The position numbers and the translations under genes are program-made. From Mesoflavibacter sp. (GTDB lineage: Bacteria; Pseudomonadota; Alphaproteobacteria; UBA8366; Aestuariispiraceae), in NCBI GenBank assembly GCA_017792345.1, contig CP051228.1:3316148-3380147 (forward strand): DNA of 64,000 bases. The letters are read 5' to 3'. The notes beneath the pieces were generated by a model, which did not search any database, had not been told where the DNA came from, and was given only the letters and a program-made list of their open reading frames with translations. How positions within the stretch are numbered: position 1 is the first letter of the stretch; each line of letters opens with the position of its first letter. Below are positions 46,064 through 53,403 of the stretch, one piece after another.

Positions 46064-46536
46064 TGCAGCGTCTGGGACTTGCGATTGCGGCGGCCGTCTT
46101 CGCGGCGGATCAGATATCCAAACCCTGGATTCTGTCCGTCTTTGAAGGCGGCGCACGACCGGTCGAGGTGACGTCGTTCTTCAACCTGGTTCTGGTTTAC
46201 AATCGCGGCGTCAGTTTCGGCCTGTTCAGCAACGATTCGACGTCCGGACCGTTCATCCTGGCCGGATTGGCGGTCGCCATCGCGCTCGGCATCTGGTGGT
46301 TCCTGCTGCGCAAGGCCGGCGCGCGCCTGATGGCGATTGCCTGCGGACTTATCATCGGCGGCGCGTTCGGCAATGCGCTGGACCGGCTGCTCTATGGCGG
46401 TGTCGTGGATTTCCTGGATTTCCACGTCGCCGGATATCATTGGCCAGCTTTCAATATCGCCGATTGCGCGATTGTCGTCGGCGCGGTTCTGATCGCCGCT
46501 GACGGCTTGTTCGGCAAGGCGAAACCCCTTACATGA
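46060..46536 (+). CDS. lspA: lipoprotein signal peptidase (SPase II)
   Basis: A 158-residue inner-membrane aspartic protease with four transmembrane helices. Catalytic Asp residues sit in GGAFGNALDRLLYGGVVDFL and in FNIADCAIVVGA. VYNRGVSFGLF is the conserved N-terminal block. The usual substrate-side DQxTK motif reads DQISKPW. It overlaps ileS by four bases, a widely conserved pair. Two lipoproteins it could process are near: the DUF3035 protein and the TolC-type lipoprotein. Confidence 0.95.
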   Translation: MMQRLGLAIAAAVFAADQISKPWILSVFEGGARPVEVTSFFNLVLVYNRGVSFGLFSNDSTSGPFILAGLAVAIALGIWWFLLRKAGARLMAIACGLIIGGAFGNALDRLLYGGVVDFLDFHVAGYHWPAFNIADCAIVVGAVLIAADGLFGKAKPLT

Positions 46537-46611
46537 TGAGGGGCGCCCGGAAGTATGATATACTGCCGGCCAATCAAGGCGTTCCAAAAACGAACGGGTA
46601 TGGGACCGACA

Positions 46612-47211
46612 ATGACGGGACCGCGTAAACTGGGTGGAAAAGTTCTGACTTTCGGCATGCTTGCGGGGTCGCTGCTTGTCGCCGCATGTTCGGCCGACAC
46701 GGGCAAGATCCTGGGCCTGGAAAAAACCACGCCGGACGAATTCGCCGTTGTGTCGCGCGCGCCCCTGTCCCTTCCCCCCGATTACGGCCTGCGGCCGCCC
46801 GATCCCAACGGTCAGCGTTATCAGGATCTGAAGCCCCAACTGGACGCGCAGCGTGCGGTGTTTGGCGACGAAGCCATTCAGCGGCGGCTGGATACGGAAG
46901 CCCAACTGCGCCGCGCGGGTGTCAGTCAGGGCGAGATGACATTGCTCGATCGGACCGGCGCGATCGAGGCCAGTCCCGAAATCCGATTGGTTGTGGATGA
47001 AGAAACCGCGGCGCTGGCGGCGGAGCAGGACTCCTTCGTCGACGATCTGGTTTTCTGGCGTGACTCGGAAAAGGCGGGTGACGTGATCGACGCCAATGAA
47101 GAAACGCGGCGCCTGCAGGGGAACTCCGCGCTGGGCGTCCCGGTCACCGAAGGCCAAACGCCGATCATCACGCGCGAGGGCGAAAAGTCCTGGTTCGAGT
47201 GGCCTTTCTGA
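46612..47211 (+). CDS. DUF3035 lipoprotein (possible BamF-like)
   Basis: A 199-residue exported lipoprotein with lipobox LLVAAC after TFGMLAGS. The mature part contains TTPDEFAVVSRAPLSLPPDY and LRPP, the DUF3035 hallmark, then a charged helical stretch. In alphaproteobacteria some DUF3035 proteins have been linked to the outer-membrane BAM complex; here that is by family only. The ATG at 46612 is chosen. It follows lspA by 75 bases with a TATACT-like -10 in between. Confidence 0.85.
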   Translation: MTGPRKLGGKVLTFGMLAGSLLVAACSADTGKILGLEKTTPDEFAVVSRAPLSLPPDYGLRPPDPNGQRYQDLKPQLDAQRAVFGDEAIQRRLDTEAQLRRAGVSQGEMTLLDRTGAIEASPEIRLVVDEETAALAAEQDSFVDDLVFWRDSEKAGDVIDANEETRRLQGNSALGVPVTEGQTPIITREGEKSWFEWPF

Positions 47212-47352
47212 CGGCTCGCCTTAAAGCGTCCCGCAGCAATCGATCGCGTTCGATCACTTTTCCAAAAGAATTTGTGCCGGTCGGTGGACGCCGCCGCGTT
47301 TGTGCCTATCTGCCTATCGTCAAACTTTGACCATCGATAAGAAGGGGTAGGG

Positions 47353-48711
47353 ATGCGGTCCTTGAACATCGCCCTCGGAGCGGCAACCTTTTTGCTGATG
47401 TCCGGGGCTGTCCCCGCGCTCGCCGAAGTCTTCGGCGCCAAGGAAACCGTTCTGGACAATGGCATGCGGATCGTTGTGGTGGAAAATCACCGCGCGCCCG
47501 TGGTGACGCAGATGGTCTGGTACAAGGTCGGGGCGATGGATGAACCGCCTGGCCGATCCGGCATCGCGCATTTCTTGGAACACATGATGTTCAAGGGCAC
47601 CGATACGCTGGAACCGGGGGAGTTCTCGGCCATCGTCGCGCGCAATGGTGGACAGGAGAATGCCTTCACCTCGCAGGACTACACGGCGTATTTCCAGTCC
47701 GTTTCGAGCGACCGGTTGGATCTGGTGATGGAGTTGGAAGCCGACCGGATGGTCAATCTCAACATCGCCGAGGATCAGTTCGAGCTCGAACGGCGCGTTG
47801 TCTTGGAAGAGCGGCGCCAACGCGTCGACAGCGAGCCTTCGTCGATCCTGTCGGAACAAGTATCGGCGTCCTTGTACCGAAACCATCCCTACCGCAATCC
47901 GGTGATCGGCTGGGCACATGAGATAGAGACGTTGTCCATCGACGACGCCGTGGATTTCTATCGGACCTACTACGCGCCGAACAATGCGATCTTGGTGGTG
48001 TCCGGCGATGTGGATGCCAACGAGGTCTTCGCGATGGCCGAGAAATATTTCGGTGTCCTGGACCCAAGTGAGATCCCCGAGCGTCCAGACTATCGTGAGC
48101 CGCCGATGACCGTCGAGATCGAGGTCGTTTACCATGATCCGCGCGTCCGCCAACCCAGCGTGACCATGCGCAAGTTGGCCCCGTCCTGGAATACGATCGA
48201 GGATCGGTCCGAAACCTACGCCCTGGAAGTGCTGTCCCAGATCATCGGCGGCGGCAGCACGTCGACCTTCTATCGGTCCTTGGTCATCGACCAGGGTGTC
48301 GCCGTCAATGCCGGCGGCTGGTACGACGGGGACGGGCGGGGACCCGGCACGATCGGTTTCTATATCAGCCCGGCCGATGGTGTTTCCCTGGACGAGGCCG
48401 AGGCGGCGCTGCGCGAGGAGATCGCCAAACTTCTCACCAAAGGCGTCACTGAATTCGATGTCGAACGTGCGGTCATCCGCCTGCAGGACGCGGCCGCGAC
48501 GGCGCGGGACAGTCTGAGCGGCCCGGCGATGACAATCGGGCGCGCCCTGTCGACCGGTCGGACGTTGGAGGATATTGAGGAATGGCCAGACCGGATTGGG
48601 GCGGTGACGGTGGATCAGGTGAACGCCGCAGCGCGCAAATACCTGTCGGCGCCGGGCGAGGTTGTGAGCCGCTTGTTGCCGGAAGGTGGCGAGAAAGGAG
48701 CCGGACAATGA
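47353..48711 (+). CDS. M16 zinc metallopeptidase, catalytic subunit
   Basis: A 452-residue periplasmic peptidase. The signal peptide runs to about PALAEV. The inverted zinc motif HFLEHMMFKG gives H73, E76 and H77, with the distal Glu in LVMELEADRM. The two M16 half-domains are intact, the second marked by NHPYRNPVIGW and AVNAGGWYDGDG. The pair with the next gene resembles bacterial heterodimers like mitochondrial processing peptidase. It overlaps that gene by four bases. Confidence 0.93.
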   Translation: MRSLNIALGAATFLLMSGAVPALAEVFGAKETVLDNGMRIVVVENHRAPVVTQMVWYKVGAMDEPPGRSGIAHFLEHMMFKGTDTLEPGEFSAIVARNGGQENAFTSQDYTAYFQSVSSDRLDLVMELEADRMVNLNIAEDQFELERRVVLEERRQRVDSEPSSILSEQVSASLYRNHPYRNPVIGWAHEIETLSIDDAVDFYRTYYAPNNAILVVSGDVDANEVFAMAEKYFGVLDPSEIPERPDYREPPMTVEIEVVYHDPRVRQPSVTMRKLAPSWNTIEDRSETYALEVLSQIIGGGSTSTFYRSLVIDQGVAVNAGGWYDGDGRGPGTIGFYISPADGVSLDEAEAALREEIAKLLTKGVTEFDVERAVIRLQDAAATARDSLSGPAMTIGRALSTGRTLEDIEEWPDRIGAVTVDQVNAAARKYLSAPGEVVSRLLPEGGEKGAGQ

Positions 48712-50039
48712 TCCCGCGCGGAACCCGTTTGCTGCCGCTGATCCTGGTCGCGCTGGTCCTGGTGCTGACACGGCCCGCCTTGGCGGAAGTGGAGGTCGAG
48801 GAAGTCGTAAGCCCCGGCGGCATTAAGGCCTGGCTGGTGCGCGACGAAACCGTACCGGTCACCGCAATTGAATTCACCTTCAAGGATGGTGGGGCCGGTC
48901 TGGATCCCGATGGGCGCGAAGGCACTGCCAATCTGGCCGCATCAACCATCGACGAGGGCGCGGGCCCCTATGACAGTCAGGCCTTCCAGCAGAAACTGGC
49001 CGACCGATCCATCCGCATTTCCTTCAATGCCGGGCGCGACGCCCTGTCCGGCAGTTTCTATACGCTGAACCGCTATCGCGACGAGGCGTTGGAACTTCTG
49101 CGACTGGCTCTGACGCAACCGCGTTTCGACTCCGAACCGGTGGAGCGGATCCGCAGTCAGATCATGGTCGGTATCCGCCAATCGGAAAGCGATCCGGAAA
49201 GTGTCGGCGCGAAGGCCCTGCGCGAGGCGGTGTTCGGCGACCATCCTTATGCCGAGCCGGTGAACGGGACCGAGGCCAGTCTGGCGGCGGTGACGGTCGA
49301 CGATTTGCGTACCTATGTGAAGGAGGCTTTGACCCAGGACCGACTGACCATCGGTGTCGTCGGCGATATCGAGCCTGACACCCTGGGTGCCATGCTGGAC
49401 CGCGTCTTCGGCGACCTGCCGGAAACGGGGCGTGCCGACCCGACACCCGATATCGAGCCCCGGATCGCCGGCGGCAGCATCGTTCTGGACATGGACGTAC
49501 CGCAAAGCACGATCCTGTTCGCACAGCGTGGCATGGCGATCGACGACCCGCGCTACTATGCAGGCATGGTCTTGAACTATGTGCTGGGCGGCGGGTCGTT
49601 CAATTCCATCCTGACGGACGAAATCCGGGTCAAACGGGGGCTGGCCTATTCGGTCTATTCTTTCCTCCACCCGATGGACCATGCGGCTTTGCTGCGCGGT
49701 GGGGCGGCGACCCAGAATGCGCGGGCCGGCGAAACAGTCGATCTCGTGCGTCAGGTTCTGACGGATATCCGGGATAACGGCGTCCCGGCGGACAAGGTCG
49801 AGGATGCGAAGACCTATCTGACCGGCTCGTTCCCGTTGCGGTTCACCAGTTCGTCCCAGATCGCGTCCCAATTGGACGCGATGCAGTATCACGATTTTCC
49901 GATCGACTATTTCCAGACGCGCAACGCCCAAGTAGAGGCGGTGACGCAGGAAGCGGTCGACGCCTTGGCAGCCGAATTGCTGGATCCTCAAGGACTTCTC
50001 TTTGTCATCGTCGGGCGTCCGAAGGGATTGGGCGGGTGA
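48708..50039 (+). CDS. M16 peptidase-like partner subunit lacking the zinc motif
   Basis: A 443-residue exported protein (signal MIPRGTRLLPLILVALVLVL, cleavage near LAEV). It has the M16 fold throughout, for example GTANLAASTIDEGAGPYDSQ where the catalytic motif should be: HxxEH is absent, so this is the non-catalytic substrate-binding partner. Later blocks FGDHPYAEPVNGTEASL and NYVLGGGSFNSILTDEIRVK are family-typical. It starts in an ATGA overlap with the catalytic subunit. Confidence 0.93.
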   Translation: MIPRGTRLLPLILVALVLVLTRPALAEVEVEEVVSPGGIKAWLVRDETVPVTAIEFTFKDGGAGLDPDGREGTANLAASTIDEGAGPYDSQAFQQKLADRSIRISFNAGRDALSGSFYTLNRYRDEALELLRLALTQPRFDSEPVERIRSQIMVGIRQSESDPESVGAKALREAVFGDHPYAEPVNGTEASLAAVTVDDLRTYVKEALTQDRLTIGVVGDIEPDTLGAMLDRVFGDLPETGRADPTPDIEPRIAGGSIVLDMDVPQSTILFAQRGMAIDDPRYYAGMVLNYVLGGGSFNSILTDEIRVKRGLAYSVYSFLHPMDHAALLRGGAATQNARAGETVDLVRQVLTDIRDNGVPADKVEDAKTYLTGSFPLRFTSSSQIASQLDAMQYHDFPIDYFQTRNAQVEAVTQEAVDALAAELLDPQGLLFVIVGRPKGLGG

Positions 50040-50130
50040 ACCGCCTTCGCACGGGAAAATAGTCTGGTGATCGTGCCTCCGGAGATTTTATACTCTAGCG
50101 AGTGTTTTCGGTTGCCGGAGGAATTTCCCA

Positions 50131-50697
50131 ATGTTGCAAGGCTTGGCCAATCTGCCGAACGGCCTGTCCATTCGCCCGGCCAGGCCGGGGGACAAAGCGT
50201 TCCTGGAAAAGCTGCATCGCGATCAGCGCGAAGACCTGAAAATGGTCGACGCCGACCGCGCCTATATCGAAGAACTGCTGGATATGCAGCTTCGGGCGCA
50301 GACCCTGGGCTATGGCGGAGCATTTCCGGAAGCCCTGTACTTCGTGATCGAGAAGACCGGTGATGCCGTCGGCAAGCTGACGCTCGATTGGGGCGGAACA
50401 GAGGCCCGCGTCGTCGATTTGGCCTTCGTAAAGAAGGCGCGGGGGAAAGGCTTCGGGCAATCGGTCCTGATGGCGCTCATCGCGGCCTGCGGTTCGTCGA
50501 AATGCCCCTTGGCGGTTTCCGTCGCGCTGAACAATCCGGCACTTTATCAGTGGTTGTTGGCGCAAGGATTTGCGGTGACCCAGGCGCCGGAAGGCGGATC
50601 GCATCACATGCTGGTCTGGTATCCGGGCCGCGACGCCATGGCCGGACAGCCGGGCGCGCTGGCGCAGGCGTCCTCTTCCGGGGAAGGATCTGTTTAG
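50131..50697 (+). CDS. GNAT-family acetyltransferase
   Basis: A 188-residue N-acetyltransferase. The N-terminal strand-helix is SIRPARPGDKAFLEKLHRDQ. The acetyl-CoA loop lies in LAFVKKARGKGFGQSVLMAL (R-G-x-G-x-G-like), and VSVALNNPALYQWLLAQGFA is the usual last motif. The substrate is unknown. It lies right beside the DUF6916/tail-collar genes and points towards them, so it may belong to that locus. Confidence 0.85.
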   Translation: MLQGLANLPNGLSIRPARPGDKAFLEKLHRDQREDLKMVDADRAYIEELLDMQLRAQTLGYGGAFPEALYFVIEKTGDAVGKLTLDWGGTEARVVDLAFVKKARGKGFGQSVLMALIAACGSSKCPLAVSVALNNPALYQWLLAQGFAVTQAPEGGSHHMLVWYPGRDAMAGQPGALAQASSSGEGSV

Positions 50698-50704
50698 GCG
50701 CTGC

Positions 50705-51040
50705 TCAGGCGAATATCACGGACCAACGCTGACCGTCACCCCATTCTGGTTCGGGAATGCCGCTGTTGGGGGTGATCATGACACCCTTCAAAAGCCCGAA
50801 ATTCTCGTTTTCCAAACTCACGCAGATGGAATCGCCCGTCGGCGGCACGTGATCGGTCATGAAGATCGCCGCGAAGGCAGAGCGATCGCGCAATCCCGGG
50901 ATTGGCCCGCTTGAAATCCGGACCTGGACCAGGCGTGCCTCGACCTCACCGTCGTCATTAAAGACCCGGAATGTCTCGCCAACATGCGGTTCGAAAGTCT
51001 GTGCCTGGACCGCACCCATATCCAATTCGTTATCCGCCAT
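50705..51040 (-). CDS. DUF6916-like protein (copy 1)
   Basis: A 111-residue small beta-rich protein: MADNELDMGAVQAQTFEPHV, then FRVFNDDGEVEARLVQVRIS and IPGLRDRSAFAAIFMTDHVP. It shares with the copy at 52.5 kb the scheme (A-x-V/T-FxPHxGxxF, a middle LV strand, RxxFxxxF, then a final strand). Such proteins are small companions of tail-collar genes. Function unknown. It is last in the minus-strand run of four genes. Confidence 0.72.
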   Translation of the reverse strand: MADNELDMGAVQAQTFEPHVGETFRVFNDDGEVEARLVQVRISSGPIPGLRDRSAFAAIFMTDHVPPTGDSICVSLENENFGLLKGVMITPNSGIPEPEWGDGQRWSVIFA

Positions 51041-51158
51041 CGTTCCAATCCGTTCCAACTCAATCTGATGTTCTTGCTATCATGAATAAGGAACGGCGCG
51101 GAACCCTCTTGTCCCGCGCCGTTCGCCCAAATCCGGTACGCCCGCGCCGAAAACGGCG

Positions 51159-51782
51159 TCAGTTTCTGGACGGGTAGATGCCTTCTTCGCAAATGCAGTA
51201 GTTGACGGCCTGCAACGGGTTCAGCAGTTCGAAGGCCTGGCTGCTGCCGGTCGTATCGACGGTGACCGTACCTGTGACGCCGCCGCCAGTGACAGTGACC
51301 CCACCCAGTTCAACGGTCGTGCCGGGCGTCGTGCCGTCGACATACATGTCGGGGAAGGTCCCCAGCGGTGGCTGGCTGCCAATGTAGTCGCCCGCAGCCG
51401 GCGCGCGTTTGGACGCGGCGCTGGTCGACGCCGACACACTTGCCACCGGCGACGTTCCGCCGGTGGGCGTAAAGGTGGCAGTGTGATTGTGCGTCGGCAT
51501 CTGGGACAAGGTCAATGTGTGGACCTGGGCGCCGGCTTTCGCGCCGAGCGCGAAAGGCGTTAGCCCGGGTGGCGAACCCATCTGGTTCGAGCCGATCGGC
51601 ACCCGCGCGCGCAGGTCCGGATAGCCGAAGGTCGCCCGACCGTCGCCGCCGTAGAAGTTGGAGATTAGTGAGAAGAGGGCGGTGTTCTGCGAGATAGCGA
51701 TGACCTGACCGCTGCAGAAAGCCCATTTGTAGGGTGCGAAGGTGAATCCGAAGCTTGCGATCATGCCGTAGAAGGCGTCCAT
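51159..51782 (-). CDS. phage tail-collar domain protein, MdpB-like (copy A)
   Basis: A 207-residue protein with an N-terminal collar domain (GFTFAPYKWAFCSGQVIAIS then GGDGRATFGYPDLRARVPIG, GDGR..F..PDLR being diagnostic), the MPTHNHTATF His cluster, a variable Ser/Ala/Thr linker, and a conserved end CICEEGIYPSRN. No phage head, portal, tape or baseplate genes accompany it. Relatives are called microcystin-dependent-like proteins; their role is unsettled. It has the same length as its neighbour, copy B. Confidence 0.85.
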   Translation of the reverse strand: MDAFYGMIASFGFTFAPYKWAFCSGQVIAISQNTALFSLISNFYGGDGRATFGYPDLRARVPIGSNQMGSPPGLTPFALGAKAGAQVHTLTLSQMPTHNHTATFTPTGGTSPVASVSASTSAASKRAPAAGDYIGSQPPLGTFPDMYVDGTTPGTTVELGGVTVTGGGVTGTVTVDTTGSSQAFELLNPLQAVNYCICEEGIYPSRN

Positions 51783-51843
51783 TTTACTGCTCCCCTATAG
51801 AATTGCTGCGCCACTGCCCGCCATGGGCCGGCCGCTACCTCGA

Positions 51844-52467
51844 TTAGTTTCTGGACGGGTAAATGCCGTCCTCGCAGATGCAGAAGTTTACGGCCTGGAA
51901 CGGGTTCAATATCGAGAAGGTTGCACCCGAACCGGTGTCCCCGGTCGCCACATACCCACCCCCCAGGCCGCCCGAAAAATCCACACCGCCCAAGGGAACA
52001 AGAGTTCCCGGCGAGGCGCTGTCGACATACATATCCGGGAACGTCCCCAGCGGCGGTTGGCTGCCCAGATAGTCGCCGGGGTCGGGATTTCGCAAACTGG
52101 CCGAACTGGCCGAGGCCTCGAACTCAAATGTCGGGTCGAAGGTCCCAGTTTGAGTGAAGGTCGCCGTGTGAGCGTGCGTTGGTAGTTCAGCAGCAGCTAT
52201 CGCCTTGGTTTGCTCACCGTATGCGAGACCCAGCGAGATCGGCAAAAGACCGGGCGGCGTCCCCATATCGGCGGATCCGACCGCCATGCGCGCGCGCAGG
52301 TCCGGATAGCCGAAATACACTCTGCCATCGCCGCCAAAATTGGTGCCGAGTAGAGAGAACAGGGCCGTATTCTGATTGACCGGGACCAACTGAGCGCTGC
52401 AGAAGGCCCAGTCCCGGGGCGGGAAGGTGAAGCCGAAAGCGGCGATCATGCCTAAAAACGCATCCAT
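51844..52467 (-). CDS. phage tail-collar domain protein, MdpB-like (copy B)
   Basis: Also 207 residues. It matches copy A at GFTFPPRDWAFCSAQLVPV, GGDGRVYFGYPDLRARMAVG, LPTHAHTATFTQTG, GDYLGSQPPLGTFPDMYVD and CICEDGIYPSRN. The two differ mainly in the middle Ser/Ala-rich segment and in the penultimate strand region. Identical length, with divergence concentrated in one central part, suggests duplication followed by selection for different binding surfaces. It lies 61 bases upstream of copy A. Confidence 0.85.
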   Translation of the reverse strand: MDAFLGMIAAFGFTFPPRDWAFCSAQLVPVNQNTALFSLLGTNFGGDGRVYFGYPDLRARMAVGSADMGTPPGLLPISLGLAYGEQTKAIAAAELPTHAHTATFTQTGTFDPTFEFEASASSASLRNPDPGDYLGSQPPLGTFPDMYVDSASPGTLVPLGGVDFSGGLGGGYVATGDTGSGATFSILNPFQAVNFCICEDGIYPSRN

Positions 52468-52523
52468 ATTTTATTCCCCCGGATATAGCGTCACAGTGAT
52501 TTCAGTCAGGCGGCCGGGCCGCG

Positions 52524-52901
52524 TCACGAGAAGGTCGCGGTCAAAAGGACGACCTTGCCGTCTTTCTCCGCGTCCCGGCTGAGCGCGATGGCGGGAATTT
52601 CTCCCAGATCGGCGTGGTGCAACTGATAAACGCCGTCGTAGAACGGAAAATTCTCAGGGCCGGAGAACAGGACGCTGAAACGCTTGCGGGTCAGCATCTT
52701 GTCGCTGTCCGGACTTTCCGGGCATTGGATTTCGCCCCGGTCCTCGCAGTCGACCAATTCGAGTTCGACCGTCACCCCGTCGGATTTGATCCCCTCCTCG
52801 CTGGTACCCGCGAAGAGAGTGGTTTTGAACTTGCTGCCGATATGGGGCTTGAAGGTGTCGACCGTGGCCTTGGCCAGATCCAATTGTTTCACTGTCGCCA
52901 T
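52524..52901 (-). CDS. DUF6916-like protein (copy 2)
   Basis: A 125-residue small beta-rich protein: LAKATVDTFKPHIGSKFKTT, VTVELELVDCEDRG, then RKRFSVLFSGPENFPFYDGV and a final strand ending VVLLTATFS. It is the first gene of the minus-strand run and so is transcribed first from the promoter in the AT-rich gap. Relation to the 50.7-kb copy is clear in layout but distant in sequence. Confidence 0.75.
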   Translation of the reverse strand: MATVKQLDLAKATVDTFKPHIGSKFKTTLFAGTSEEGIKSDGVTVELELVDCEDRGEIQCPESPDSDKMLTRKRFSVLFSGPENFPFYDGVYQLHHADLGEIPAIALSRDAEKDGKVVLLTATFS

Positions 52902-53403
52902 GTGACTCCCCGAATGCCTTGGTTCCCCTGGACCGGCAGTGACGAAAAGAAGCGTGGCCGAACCCTCGGTCGGTGCGGCGGAACCGTTGCTATGGTTCCA
53001 GATTACCGAGCGAGCTCCGGGATTCGCCTCTTTCGGACAGCCGTTTCAGTCCGGTGTCGAAAGTTTTTATCCCATAACGAGCATAGCAGCGTTTTCAGCC
53101 AAACGACTATGAATTTTTGTTACGATATGTCTGCACCTTTAAAGTGTTGTTTTCTTTCAATCGTTTACGAAGATTTAACGGTGCCGAGACTATGTAAGGC
53201 TTACTGAAACAAGGATTCTACACGTCGATCGGTGGGAAGTGTGAGATATTTATCTAAAATACGTTGTATATTGGGGTGAACCTCCTTACGATCCTAGGCG
53301 GAAGAGTTGCCCTGCGTTAGTGTGGCTATCAATATCGGCGCCCGGTTGTGCGGTGCTTTGCCCGTAATTGCCGTGACGGTGGCGGAAACTTAGAGGTGCG
53401 GTT
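52902..53403. promoter_or_regulatory. 502-bp AT-rich divergent control region
   Basis: No gene is seen. Base composition drops sharply compared with the flanks, especially at 53060-53290 (AT-rich runs such as GAATTTTTGTTACGA, TTTAAAGTGTTG, ATTTATCTAAAATACG). It separates the tail-collar operon from the giant DUF4347 gene and must hold both promoters. An AGAGG ribosome-binding site stands before the GTG at 53404. No regulator gene is adjacent. Confidence 0.65.

Noticed and set aside
50705-52901. Prophage or phage-tail-like bacteriocin
   Set aside because: Only collar-domain genes and DUF6916-like genes are present; there is no sheath, tube, tape measure, baseplate, portal, integrase or lysis gene.
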